A DNA stretch of 64,000 nucleotides, taken from contig CAZDSU010000003.1 in assembly GCA_964508135.1 (NCBI GenBank), positions 107,994-171,993 of the forward strand, given 5' to 3'. Under the pieces are notes generated by a model that saw nothing but the letters and a program-made list of their open reading frames with translations, searched no databases and was not told the origin of the DNA. Below, one piece after another: positions 45,117 to 54,340 of this stretch (the stretch's first letter is position 1; every line of letters starts with the position of its first letter). The DNA comes from UBA6168 sp964508135. GTDB lineage: Bacteria; Bacteroidota; Bacteroidia; Chitinophagales; Saprospiraceae. The translations under genes and the position numbers were made by a program.

Positions 45117-47026
45117 ATGAAAAAAAGACATGCTTTACTCTTGGTTTGCGTTGCCGTTTTTCTTGAAAATGGGCTTGCACAGCGGGATTTTTTCAAAAAC
45201 CGCTCGTTTACGCAAGCCGATACGCTGCGTGGAATGTTGCGCCAGGAACGAACTTGCTATGATGTCACTTTTTACGACATCAACCTCTCGGTGGACACAA
45301 AAAGGAAATTCCTCAAAGGCTTTGTTGACATCCATTTCAGCGTTGTGGAGGATTGTTCCAAAATCCAAATTGACCTTTTTGAGAACATGGACATAGACGC
45401 CATCACGTTCAAGGATGAAACATTGGCGTTTTTTCGTTTGCACAATGCCATTTTTGTGAAATTCCCCGAGCTGCTTCCAGCAGGCTCGAGCGGATTCATC
45501 AGGGTTGTCTATCAGGGCAGGCCACATATTGCGAAGATGCCGCCCTGGGATGGTGGGTTTGTCTGGAAAAAAGACCACAAGCTCAAGCCTTGGGTCGGCG
45601 TGGCCTGCGAGGGCATTGGCGCCAGCCTCTGGTGGCCCTGCAAAGACCACCTCTCCGACGAGCCGGACAGCGTTTCTATCCGAGTGGATGTGCCGAGGCC
45701 ACTCGTGGTCGTTTGCAACGGAAATCTTCGGCAAGTCACTCACCTCGACGAAAAAACCGACCGGTACCATTGGTTCGTTTCTTACCCCATCAACAACTAC
45801 AACGTGACGCTCAACATCGGCAGTTTCGAGCATTTCAGCGACTGGTTCATTTGCGCAGACGGCGACAGCCTTGCGCTTGATTACTATGTGCTGCCACATA
45901 ATTTGGAACGTGCGAAAGAATATTTTCGCCAAGTCAAACCGCTGCTGGCATGTTACGAAAAGTTGTTGGGCAAATTTCCCTTTCCAAAGGATGGTTTTGC
46001 ATTGGTGGAGTCCCCTTTCACTGGCATGGAACACCAGGGCGCCATCGCTTTCGGAAGTGACTTTCAGCGAGGATACCAGGGAAGGTGGGTGCCTGACGAT
46101 ATGGACTATGATCACATCATAGTCCACGAAACTGCCCATGAATATTTTGGAAATGCCGTCAGCATTAAGGACATGGCCGACCTCTGGATTCACGAAGGAT
46201 TTGCCACCTACATGGAGTCATGGTATGTGGAGTGCATGTCCTCCAATTCTGATGCACAAAATTACCTCAGGGGTCAGTTTTCCATTATCTCCAACTCCGA
46301 ACCGATGGTTGGCCCTTACGACGTGAATTACGCGAAGATTACAAATTTAGATACTGCACGGCTATTGTATGGAAGTTGTCGTCGCTAACTTGTTGATTAT
46401 CAATGGTTCATTTTTTTTCATGCTTTATTTTGCTTCATTTTTGAACCCGTTTTGGGAGAAAATCCGCAAATAACAACTTGGAAATAGAGTTCGCCAAGGC
46501 ATGTCAAAAATGTAATTCATTCATTACCAGGCATTTGTTCAAACAGTCCTTCCATACAATAGCCGTGCAGTATCCAAATTTAGACCGCTACAACAAAGGT
46601 GCATGGTTGTTGCACACGCTGCGGCTTTCCATTGCCGACGACCCCATGTTCTTTGGCTTGATCAAAGGCTTTTATGAAAAATATCGGTACAAAACCTGCA
46701 CCAGCGATGATTTTGTAAATTTTGTAAACAGTTATTTGGGAAAGGACATGAGCCGGGTTATCGAGCAGTATCTGCACCATCCCTCCTTGCCAACGCTGGA
46801 ATATGATTTGGAACAAATGGACAGTGGAGACATCAAAATCAAATGCAGGTGGCGGGCGGATGTAAAAGGATTTGATATGCCAGTCGTGGTAGGCACAGTT
46901 GATCAGGCATTTTTGTTAAGGCCAGTTACTGGAGAAATCAAAGAAGGAGTGCTTTCTGGAATAAATGACATGAAAGCTTTCAGGGTCAGCGACGGCTTGT
47001 TTTTCGTGGAAAAAAAGCGACTTTGA
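45117..47026 (+). pseudogene. M1-family metallo-aminopeptidase interrupted by a MITE-like element
   Basis: The first frame (45117-46388) has a signal peptide, the M1 N-terminal beta domain, GMEHQGAI (303-310) and the zinc site H337-E-x-x-H341 with Glu360, then runs into foreign sequence and stops at 46388. The second frame (to 47026) resumes with the M1 C-terminal part, DRYNKGAWLLHTLR. Removing 46350-46574 plus one 8-bp target copy joins 45117-46349 to 46583-47026 in frame as a 558-aa protein reading YAKITNLDRYNKGAW. The protein was therefore intact until the insertion. The fragment still contains the zinc site but lacks the end of the catalytic domain, so it is probably inactive. Confidence 0.92.
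46350..46574. mobile_element. 225-bp MITE-like nonautonomous element with 26-bp terminal inverted repeats
   Basis: The ends 46350-46375 and 46549-46574 are perfect 26-bp inverted repeats beginning GATACTGCACGGCTATTG. They are flanked by a direct duplication of CAAATTTA at 46342-46349 and 46575-46582 (8 bp). The interior is AT-rich with no transposase, so mobility would depend on an IS elsewhere. An 8-bp duplication occurs in several IS families; the family is not identified. Confidence 0.92.
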
Positions 47027-47121
47027 AGCCCACTTGATATTTGTTTTAGCATAAAGCAAAAATGAATTCCTGCTGTCAAATTCAGATACTTTAACCCAAT
47101 GGGTTAACGCATTTAACCAAC

Positions 47122-47129
47122 TACATTTG
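47122..47129 (+). promoter_or_regulatory. Likely -7 box of the cytochrome gene
   Basis: TACATTTG, 19 nt before the ATG at 47149. Upstream is the near-palindrome CCAATGGGTTAACG around 47096-47109. No clear -33 element. Confidence 0.5.
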
Positions 47130-47148
47130 CCCCCCAACAAATAGCTTA

Positions 47149-49095
47149 ATGAAAAAATACCGCAACACACTGCTCGTCTGCATCCCCATCATCGCACTGC
47201 CCCTGCTGCTGTCCAACCTTACGCTGGCCAAGGACGAGGAGGTGCGCAAGTTCCACTCCGAGGCAGAAATGGCTCATTTTCAGATGGTTGTGCTGGATAC
47301 CACTTTGCCCAATGGCTACAATTACCTCTTCGCTGGCAGCGGCGTTTGCCAAAAATGCCACGGCCTTGACACGCTCGGCCTGGCAAGTGTGGATGCCAAC
47401 GGCGACGACGTGAACGTGGTGGACGATTGGCGGGCCACCATGATGGCCAACTCCGCCAGAGATCCATTTTGGCGGGCAAAAATTAGCCACGAAGTGTTGC
47501 TCTACCCGCAGCACAAGGCCGCCATCGAGGACAAATGCACCTCCTGCCACGCCCCGATGGGCCATTTCGACGCCAAGCACCTCGGCGCACTACACTACGG
47601 TATCGCCGACATGGTGGGCGATTCGCTGGCGCTGGACGGTGTCTCCTGCCTGGCCTGTCACATGCTGGCCAAGGAGGGCATTGCCCAATCGTATTCCGGA
47701 CTGCTCACCTTCGACACTTTCAGGGTGGCTTATGGGCCGTATATGTCGCCGCTCGTAAGCCCGATGCTGACGGAGACAGGTTACAAACCAAAGTTCAGTG
47801 ACCATATTTCAAAGTCAGAGGCCTGCGCCGATTGTCATACGCTCCTTACGGAAACGCTTGATTTTCAAGGGAATGTGACGGGCAACAAGTTCGTGGAGCA
47901 GGCCACCTACCACGAGTGGCTCAACTCGGCGTACAACGACACCTTGTCCTGCCAAGGCTGCCACATGCCCAGCCTCGACAAATGGCCGGTGCATATCGTC
48001 ACCGGGGCGATGACCGAACCACGAAGCCCGTTTTTCATGCACGAGTTGGTCGGCGGCAACGTGACGATGCTCGGCCTGCTTCGGGACAACGTGGAGGCGC
48101 TCGGCCTCACCGCCGGGCCATCGCAATTCGAGGACGTGATGGGGAAAACGACAACGCTGCTACAAAACAAGACCCTGCTCCTCGACCTGCAACTGCTCGA
48201 ACGGGATTTGGACACGGCCAAATTTTCACTCAAGCTCTCCAACCTCGCGGGGCACAAGTTCCCGTCCGGCTACCCGTCACGGCGGGCGTTCATCCAGTTT
48301 GTGGTGGAAACGGAGGCGGGCGACACGGTTTTTGTTTCTGGGAAAATGGACAGCGAGTACGAAGTGTACGGTCAAAACCCAACCTACGAACCTCATTACC
48401 AAGTAATTAACTCGACGGAACAGGTACAGATTTACGAAATGGTCATGGGCGATGTGAACGACGACGTGACCACCGTTCTCGAACGGGCAGACCATCCCAT
48501 CAAGGACAACCGCCTGCCGCCGCTCGGGTTCAGCCAGTCGCACCCGACCTACGACACGGTGCTGGTTGCAGGGGTTGACCCCTCGGACACGGACTTCAAC
48601 CACGAGAATGGCGTGGAAGGCTCCGGCACTGACGTGGTGTTTTTTCATGTCCCGATGAACGGCGAAAAAAGCCTTTTGCACGTAAGTGCCAAAGTCTTTT
48701 ACCAGCCGTTGCCCCCGAAATGGATGGACGAAATGTTCAGCGAGACCAGCCCGGAAATTGAGGCTTTCCGCACCATGTTCGACGCCGCCGACCGGATGCC
48801 CGTACTGGTGAAGGCGTCGGAAATCATGGTAGACCCCATCATCAGCAGCGTGAAGTCCCGCAGCCAGGAAGCCTTCGTCAAACTTTACCCGACGCTCTCC
48901 ACCGATGGTCGGCTCTTCGTGCAATCGTCACAGGAACACGAGGTGCGGGTGTTTGACCTGAAAGGGCGACAAGTGGACGCAATGCGCAGAAAGTCAGGCA
49001 ATTACGAACTGAACCTCAGCGGACGTGGCGTCTTTTTGGTGCAGTTCAAAGGACGTGACGGACGGGTGCAGGTGGAGAAAGTATTGGTGCAGTAG
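47149..49095 (+). CDS. Five-haem cytochrome c with T9SS type A sorting domain
   Basis: A 648-aa exported protein with signal peptide (to about LTLA). Five CxxCH haem sites: 67-71, 130-134, 167-171, 226-230 and 268-272, all in the N-terminal half, which resembles multihaem cytochrome c554/nitrite-reductase-type folds. A beta-rich region follows (about 330-560). The final ~75 residues (LYPTLSTDGRLFVQSS ... KVLVQ) look like a T9SS type A sorting domain, so the cytochrome would be attached at the cell surface. A role in extracellular or outer-membrane electron transfer is inferred; enzymatic activity cannot be assigned. Confidence 0.85.
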   Translation: MKKYRNTLLVCIPIIALPLLLSNLTLAKDEEVRKFHSEAEMAHFQMVVLDTTLPNGYNYLFAGSGVCQKCHGLDTLGLASVDANGDDVNVVDDWRATMMANSARDPFWRAKISHEVLLYPQHKAAIEDKCTSCHAPMGHFDAKHLGALHYGIADMVGDSLALDGVSCLACHMLAKEGIAQSYSGLLTFDTFRVAYGPYMSPLVSPMLTETGYKPKFSDHISKSEACADCHTLLTETLDFQGNVTGNKFVEQATYHEWLNSAYNDTLSCQGCHMPSLDKWPVHIVTGAMTEPRSPFFMHELVGGNVTMLGLLRDNVEALGLTAGPSQFEDVMGKTTTLLQNKTLLLDLQLLERDLDTAKFSLKLSNLAGHKFPSGYPSRRAFIQFVVETEAGDTVFVSGKMDSEYEVYGQNPTYEPHYQVINSTEQVQIYEMVMGDVNDDVTTVLERADHPIKDNRLPPLGFSQSHPTYDTVLVAGVDPSDTDFNHENGVEGSGTDVVFFHVPMNGEKSLLHVSAKVFYQPLPPKWMDEMFSETSPEIEAFRTMFDAADRMPVLVKASEIMVDPIISSVKSRSQEAFVKLYPTLSTDGRLFVQSSQEHEVRVFDLKGRQVDAMRRKSGNYELNLSGRGVFLVQFKGRDGRVQVEKVLVQ

Positions 49096-49130
49096 CATTT
49101 TTTCGCAGTTATTTACGTCGCCTCGTCCGC

Positions 49131-49217
49131 GTCGCTTTTGTCATCCTGCAAGGACCCGTCCACGCCACGTTTGCTCGTATTAACGTGGACGGGTCCTTGC
49201 AGGATGACAAAAGCGAC
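49131..49217. repeat. 34-bp perfect inverted repeat upstream of the FG-GAP gene
   Basis: Arms 49131-49164 and 49184-49217 are exact complements (GTCGCTTTTGTCATCCTGCA onward), loop 19 nt. It fills most of the 161-bp gap between two tandem T9SS cargo genes. Unlike most others in the window, its arms are not built of tandem units. Confidence 0.85.
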
Positions 49218-49256
49218 ACACACAGCGTCTGCTAAAATTTTAAAACAAATCCAACG

Positions 49257-51986
49257 ATGAAAAATCAATTCCTCCTCTTCGCTTCTCTCTTTTTTGCCTT
49301 CGGCAAAATGACCGCCCAAGAAACCGTCGTGATGATACCAAACGGCAACCTGCTAAACAGCATCCTCGGTTTTTCCTACAACAACTGCGTGGTGGACATG
49401 AACAACGACCAACTCGACGACGTGGTGCGGGTGACGGACAACGGCATGTACATTGACTACCAGCAGTTGGACGGTAGCTTCATGCAGTCTTTTTTTGGGG
49501 TAAGCTTCGTGAACGTGCCCTCGTGGAGCATCTGCGCTGGCGACCTCGACAACAACGGCTACACCGACCTGCTGTTTGGCGATGGGGCTGGCGTTTCCTT
49601 CGTCCTTGCCAATTCGACGGGAACGGGCTACGCAGAATACATCAAGCCTGAGTTCATTTTCAGCCAGCGCTCCACCATGTCGGACATTGACAACGACGGC
49701 CATTTGGATGCCTTCGTTTGCCACGATGTGGACCAATCGCACCCCTACCGCAACGACGGTTTCGGCAACATGATACTTGACCAAAGCCTCATCGTCACTG
49801 CCGACCGCCCCGGCAACTACGCCGCCATCTGGACGGACTACGACAACGATGGCGACAACGACCTCTACATCACCAAGTGCAAGGGCGGCGCACAACCCGG
49901 CGATATTGACCGCACCAATTTGCTCTACCAAAACAACGGCGATGGCACGTACTCGGAGGTGGGTCAAGCGGCTGGTGTGGACGACAATGCCCAGTCGTGG
50001 AGCACGGTCTTCGAGGATTTCGACAACGACGGCGACTTCGATGCCTTCATCGTGAACCACGATTTTCAGAACCGTTTTTTTCTCAACAATGGTGACGGCA
50101 CTTTCACGGACATCGTCCTGACGACGGGCATCAACCCCAACGACCTCGGCGCTTGGGAAAATGCTTCGGGCGACTTTAACAACGACGGGTGGGTGGACAT
50201 CCTCTCGCAGATGCAAACTCAGCTCTATCTGAACAACGGCAACCTGACCTTCACTGGCCAGAACCTACCGGTCAGTGGCGGCGGCATCGGCGACCTGAAC
50301 AACGACGGCTTCCTGGATGTGCTATCGGGTTCGACCATTTTTTTGAATGCTGGCAATGCCAACAACTGGCTGAAAATCAACACGATAGGAACTACCAGCA
50401 ACAAAAATGGCATTGGAACGAGGGTGGAATTGTACGGCGCTTGGGGCAAACAAATCCGGGAGGTGCGCAGTGGGCAGAGCTTCAGTCCGATGAGTTCGCT
50501 CACGGCATTTTTTGGCATCGGCCAAGCGGCGCAGGTGGATTCGGTGGTGGTGAAATGGCCGTCCGGTATCAAGACCACCTTGCTGAACCCGAGCATCAAC
50601 ACAACCCTCATCATCCCGGAAGCTGGTTGCCTGCTGCCGCAAACACAGGTAACGGTGGCGGGAGAAACGGAGATTTGCCCCGGCGAAACCGTTTTGCTTT
50701 CACTCCCCGATGGCTTCTCTTACGAATGGTCAAATGGCGAGACTACACAAACGCTAACTGTTTCGTCATCAGGAAATTACAATGCGGTGCTAACCGATGG
50801 CAATGGCTGTATTTCGTTTACCAATACGGTTCAAGTCACGGTGGTGCAAGAAGTCATTCCCGTTGTTTCCGCCGCAGGTGAAACGATTTTTTGCGAGGGC
50901 GGCGCTGTGGTTTTGACGATGACAAGCGGTGAAAACCCCGTTTGGTCAACAGGCGAGGCTGGCACGAGCATCAACGTTTCCGCCTCCGGCGAATACTTTG
51001 TTTCAACGGATGCGGTCTGCTCGAACGACCCGATTACCTCGGTTTCGGTGGTAGTGCAGGAACTGAACGCTGACGAGCCAGTGGTGACTGGCGCCAACAT
51101 TGCCCCCGGCGACTCGGTGTTGCTGACGGCCACTGGCCAAAACCTTGAATGGTACAATGCTCCCAGCAACGGCCTCCTGCTCGGCTCCGGCAACAGCTTC
51201 CAGACCCCAATGCTCGACCAAACGACGACCTACTACGTGGAAGCACACCACCTTTACCCCGGCGAAATCCAGTTCGGTGGCAAGGCCGACAATGCTGGGG
51301 CGGGTGGTTTGCCCTCCCAAGGCTCCTATAATTTGTTCAATGTGTGGGAGCCGTTTACGCTGATCAGCGTGGTGGTTTACGTGCCGAGCACGGCCCCGGC
51401 GGGCTTGAGGACTATCCGCCTCTACGATGGAAGCGGCGTGTTGCTCGACGAAAATGTTTTTGACCTAGGCCCCGGCACCCACGAGCTGACGTTGAACTTT
51501 GAAATACCCGTCGGCAACAATTATTCACTGCGCTGTGTGCAGAACAACCTTTTCAGAAACACAAGTGCAGCCACGCAGTTCCCCTACGCCATTGGCAACA
51601 TAGGTGAAATCACCAACGATGCACTGGGCAATGAATACTACTATTATTTCTATAATTGGAAGGTGCAAAAGAAAAGCTACGAGTGCGTATCCGATAGGGT
51701 AGCGGTCACGGTGGGCGTGTCGCCGAGCAAAGAAATATTGGAGCAGGAAGGCAGCATTTTGATAGCCCCGAATCCTGCCACATCGGTTGTACGGGTGGAT
51801 ATTGGCGGCAAGGAAAAGGCAAACATGCTGCGAATTTTTGACTCGACTGGCCGAGAAGTTTCCCGCAGGGAACTTGCCAGCAACAAGGGCAATGTGTTTT
51901 CGGTTGCTGATTTTGCGCCCGGTATTTACCTGGTGCAGGTGGAGTCAGTTTTGGGAACGAAAACGGCCAAGTTGGTCATTGAATGA
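49257..51986 (+). CDS. Secreted FG-GAP/VCBS propeller plus ASPIC/UnbV and Ig-like protein with T9SS type A domain
   Basis: A 909-aa protein with signal peptide (ending KMTAQ). Residues about 30-365 are FG-GAP/VCBS repeats with Ca-binding D-x-[DN]-x-DG loops (DMNNDQLDDVV, DLDNNGYTDLLFGDG, DYDNDGDNDLYI, DFDNDGDFDAFI). Next is an ASPIC/UnbV-like domain (NGIGTRVELYG ... VVVKWPSG), Ig-like domains with paired cysteines, a DUF4082-type beta-sandwich, and a C-terminal T9SS sorting domain (SILIAPNPATSVVRVDI ... AKLVIE). Probably a cell-surface binding or adhesion protein. No catalytic site recognised. Confidence 0.87.
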   Translation: MKNQFLLFASLFFAFGKMTAQETVVMIPNGNLLNSILGFSYNNCVVDMNNDQLDDVVRVTDNGMYIDYQQLDGSFMQSFFGVSFVNVPSWSICAGDLDNNGYTDLLFGDGAGVSFVLANSTGTGYAEYIKPEFIFSQRSTMSDIDNDGHLDAFVCHDVDQSHPYRNDGFGNMILDQSLIVTADRPGNYAAIWTDYDNDGDNDLYITKCKGGAQPGDIDRTNLLYQNNGDGTYSEVGQAAGVDDNAQSWSTVFEDFDNDGDFDAFIVNHDFQNRFFLNNGDGTFTDIVLTTGINPNDLGAWENASGDFNNDGWVDILSQMQTQLYLNNGNLTFTGQNLPVSGGGIGDLNNDGFLDVLSGSTIFLNAGNANNWLKINTIGTTSNKNGIGTRVELYGAWGKQIREVRSGQSFSPMSSLTAFFGIGQAAQVDSVVVKWPSGIKTTLLNPSINTTLIIPEAGCLLPQTQVTVAGETEICPGETVLLSLPDGFSYEWSNGETTQTLTVSSSGNYNAVLTDGNGCISFTNTVQVTVVQEVIPVVSAAGETIFCEGGAVVLTMTSGENPVWSTGEAGTSINVSASGEYFVSTDAVCSNDPITSVSVVVQELNADEPVVTGANIAPGDSVLLTATGQNLEWYNAPSNGLLLGSGNSFQTPMLDQTTTYYVEAHHLYPGEIQFGGKADNAGAGGLPSQGSYNLFNVWEPFTLISVVVYVPSTAPAGLRTIRLYDGSGVLLDENVFDLGPGTHELTLNFEIPVGNNYSLRCVQNNLFRNTSAATQFPYAIGNIGEITNDALGNEYYYYFYNWKVQKKSYECVSDRVAVTVGVSPSKEILEQEGSILIAPNPATSVVRVDIGGKEKANMLRIFDSTGREVSRRELASNKGNVFSVADFAPGIYLVQVESVLGTKTAKLVIE

Positions 51987-52039
51987 TGTTTTAGCGGCCA
52001 AAGTGGTCGCCCTAACCTAATTCCATTTAAGGCAAAAAA

Positions 52040-52066
52040 AAGGGCGTTGATTTGTTCAACGCCCTT
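52040..52066. terminator. Bidirectional terminator between convergent T9SS cargo genes
   Basis: Arms 52040-52050 and 52056-52066 (AAGGGCGTTGA), loop TTTGT. An A-run lies before it on the plus strand, which serves the minus-strand gene; plus-strand downstream sequence is less T-rich. Confidence 0.7.
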
Positions 52067-52088
52067 GCTAGGTAAATTATGTTAATAG

Positions 52089-53099
52089 TTATTGTTTTAA
52101 AAATTTGCCCTGCTGAAGGGTTTTGCCGTCTTTATCATACCTGATTAGGTACAAGCCCGACGAAAGGCCGCTGACATTCAGCGTTAGTTCCGGTCTTTGC
52201 CCCCGACTTATCTCTCCAATCGAAACCCCGTTCAAGGTGAACAACCGAATCGTCCCACCTTCCGCGTCAGGATTCAAGAATTTTACCGTAATCCATTCGT
52301 ATGCGGGAGTGGGGTAGAGGCTATAGAATTTGGGTTCCTTTCTCAAGTCTTTCAACCCAGAAGTCTGCGTGGTCGTGTCGCCAGGGGGCGTAATGACGGT
52401 TGTGTCCTGCGTGGTCGTATCGCCCGGGGGCGTAATGACGGTTGTGTCCTGTGTGGTCGTGTCGCCCGGAGGTGTGATGACGGTTGTGTCTTGGGTAGTT
52501 GTGTCGCCCGGGGGCGTAACGACAGTGGTATCTTGTGGGGTTTCGCTGCAAGACACAGCGCTTCCGGTATAGTTGCCCTCGTAGGTATAAAGTCCCAGCG
52601 GCTGTACGCCAAAATCAAGCACCGTCAGTTCGTTGCCGGGATTGGAGCTTGCCGAGTTTGGCAGAAAATCAAATGGGTCAATGCCGTTAACGATGAGTTC
52701 AGGAGCGCCTGTGGCAGTGCCGTTCAATTTAAAAGTAAACAGCAATGTTTCGGTGTCTGGCTGGTAAATGATTTGCGGGTTGTCTGCCAGGAATCCCATG
52801 GAAACATAGACTTTGCCAGGTGCTTCGACAGGGTTGGATACCATTGCATTTTGTGTCCAAGTGCCGGCCAGCGAGGTCAAGTTGGAGAACGATAAGCCGG
52901 CAGGAAACTTAACAGTTACTTGGCCAGAGCCGGTAATGGTGTTTCCACTGGGCATAACGTTGTCACAGACCATGGCGTAAACGCCATAGAAATTGGCAGC
53001 ACCAGGTATTGCTTCGGCTTTAAGATGTATTTGAGCAGCGGCAAAATTGCAGGCAACAATCAACGCCGCAAAGAGACCGATCAGGCGAACTTTGTTCAT
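52089..53099 (-). CDS. Secreted protein with cohesin-like domain, Thr/Pro minisatellite linker and T9SS type A domain
   Basis: The ATG at 53099 opens a signal peptide (MNKVRLIGLFAALIVACNFAAAQ); the longer frame is rejected. The 336-aa product has a cohesin/CARDB-like beta domain (about 25-185), a linker of four 14-residue QDTTVITPPGDTTT repeats, and a C-terminal T9SS type A domain (YSLYPTPAYEWITVKF ... GKFLKQ). The linker is encoded by a 42-bp minisatellite and would expand or contract in frame. Function is unknown; a surface binding protein is likely. Confidence 0.82.
   Translation of the reverse strand: MNKVRLIGLFAALIVACNFAAAQIHLKAEAIPGAANFYGVYAMVCDNVMPSGNTITGSGQVTVKFPAGLSFSNLTSLAGTWTQNAMVSNPVEAPGKVYVSMGFLADNPQIIYQPDTETLLFTFKLNGTATGAPELIVNGIDPFDFLPNSASSNPGNELTVLDFGVQPLGLYTYEGNYTGSAVSCSETPQDTTVVTPPGDTTTQDTTVITPPGDTTTQDTTVITPPGDTTTQDTTVITPPGDTTTQTSGLKDLRKEPKFYSLYPTPAYEWITVKFLNPDAEGGTIRLFTLNGVSIGEISRGQRPELTLNVSGLSSGLYLIRYDKDGKTLQQGKFLKQ
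52369..52536. repeat. 42-bp coding minisatellite, four copies
   Basis: Units start at 52369, 52411, 52453 and 52495 (plus-strand GTGGTCGTGTCGCC start), with a few base differences, mostly silent. Each encodes one 14-residue linker repeat, so copy-number change keeps the frame. Confidence 0.9.
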
Positions 53100-53443
53100 T
53101 TGTTCAAGTTTTGTTAGTCCAAAATATTTTGCCTGGGAATTCGAAGGGAAGGTCTCTATCTCTGGCAATGTTTGTGCCATTTTGGCAATGCAGGAATGGA
53201 TGTGTCCCAAGCCCACGAAATTATTGACTGTTTCGTGAGGTTTTTTTTTAAAAAAAATGATAAAAATTTTGTGAAATAAAAAATGGCTATACCCCTATTT
53301 TGGTAAAATTATTCATTAAAAAAACGCCAAGTTTCAAAATTCATGTAAAATAATCCGGTGAAATACTTTTTTGCAAGGCAATACTATTAATCGTAAACGA
53401 CTGAAATTCAACAACATAAGGTAGTAAATTGATTTTTAAAACA

Positions 53444-53451
53444 TATCTTTG
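53444..53451 (+). promoter_or_regulatory. Likely -7 box of the CBM48 gene
   Basis: TATCTTTG; it implies a leader of about 170 nt. Upstream DNA (53217-53443) is very AT-rich and holds no gene. Confidence 0.55.
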
Positions 53452-53494
53452 CGGCGCAAATCAAAAACGCCTTTCTACCCGTTCAAATAAAAAA

Positions 53495-53557
53495 CGGTAA
53501 GGCCGCAAACATTTATGGCAAACGCTGCATAATATTAAGCAGTCCACAACCTTACCG
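53495..53557 (+). promoter_or_regulatory. Structured 5' leader of the CBM48 gene with a minute ORF
   Basis: CGGTAAGG at 53495-53502 pairs with CCTTACCG at 53550-53557, with a possible inner CTGC/GCAG stem. The loop contains a five-codon frame ATG-GCA-AAC-GCT-GCA-TAA (53515-53532). This may be a post-transcriptional control element or coincidence. Confidence 0.3.
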
Positions 53558-53626
53558 GCCAAAGCAACTGCTTAACAAGACCATTCAAATCTACCATTAC
53601 CATTTATTATCTTAAATCATTATTCT

Positions 53627-54289
53627 ATGTCAACCATGTTGAAAAAAGACTATTCCAAGACCAAACCTGTCTGCAAGGTTACTTTCACCCTGCCACTCGA
53701 AGCTGCCCAAGGCGGCAAAGAGGTGCGCATCCTCGGCGACTTCAACGAATGGAGCTGGGAAAAGGGCTACAAAATGAAAGCTCAAAAAGCAGAATTTACT
53801 ACCGAAGTTGAACTGGCCGCTGGCAAAGAGTACCAGTTCCGTTACCTGATTGACAACCACATCTGGGAAAACGACTGGAACGCCGACAACTACGAAGTTT
53901 CTCCATTTGGGGGCTACAACTCCGTGATTTCACTCCGTGAAGTGGCCGCCGCTGCTGCTGCAAAAGCTGCTGCTCCCAAAGCAGAGGCAAAACCTGCTGC
54001 TAAAGTTGCTGCACCAAAAGCCGCTGTTGCACCGAAAGTTGTTGCAAAGCCTGTTGCTAAAGTTGCTGCTCCAAAAGCAATAGCACCAAAAGCTGCCGCT
54101 GCACCGAAAGCTGCGATGCCTGCTGCACCAAAGGCCGCTGCAAAACCGGCTGCGCCAAAAGCTGCCGTTGCACCCAAGGCCGTTGCGAAAGCAATTGCGA
54201 CCAAGGTCGAAGCCAAGCCAACTGCCCCAAAGGCCGCCGCAAAACCTGTTGCCAAAGCTGCTATCGCAGTGAAAGGTGTCAAGAAGTAA
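53627..54289 (+). CDS. CBM48-type glycogen-binding domain fused to a histone-H1-like Ala/Lys/Pro tail
   Basis: A 220-aa cytoplasmic protein (no signal). Residues 1-105 are a compact CBM48/isoamylase-early-set domain (CKVTFTLP, VRILGDFNEWSWEKGYKMK, YQFRYLIDNHIWENDWNADN). From about 106 to the end it is a low-complexity tail of APKAA/KPVAKVAAPKA motifs with a high density of lysine and no acidic residues except near VEAKP, like bacterial histone-H1 (Hc1/AlgP-type) tails. The short CBM48 protein alone is common in Bacteroidota; the tail is unusual. It is monocistronic, with its own promoter and a strong terminator at 54341-54364. DNA, polyphosphate or glycogen association is inferred. Confidence 0.82.
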   Translation: MSTMLKKDYSKTKPVCKVTFTLPLEAAQGGKEVRILGDFNEWSWEKGYKMKAQKAEFTTEVELAAGKEYQFRYLIDNHIWENDWNADNYEVSPFGGYNSVISLREVAAAAAAKAAAPKAEAKPAAKVAAPKAAVAPKVVAKPVAKVAAPKAIAPKAAAAPKAAMPAAPKAAAKPAAPKAAVAPKAVAKAIATKVEAKPTAPKAAAKPVAKAAIAVKGVKK

Positions 54290-54340
54290 TCTTCGCCCAA
54301 CCGCATTTCCAAAAATAGGCCGGTAGAAACGGCCATTCTG

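Noticed and set aside
45135..46193. 352-codon open frame on the minus strand
   Set aside because: Antisense to the M1 peptidase coding region; no independent support.
46478..47026. Separate 182-aa gene
   Set aside because: Its start lies inside the MITE and its body is the C-terminal part of the interrupted M1 peptidase.
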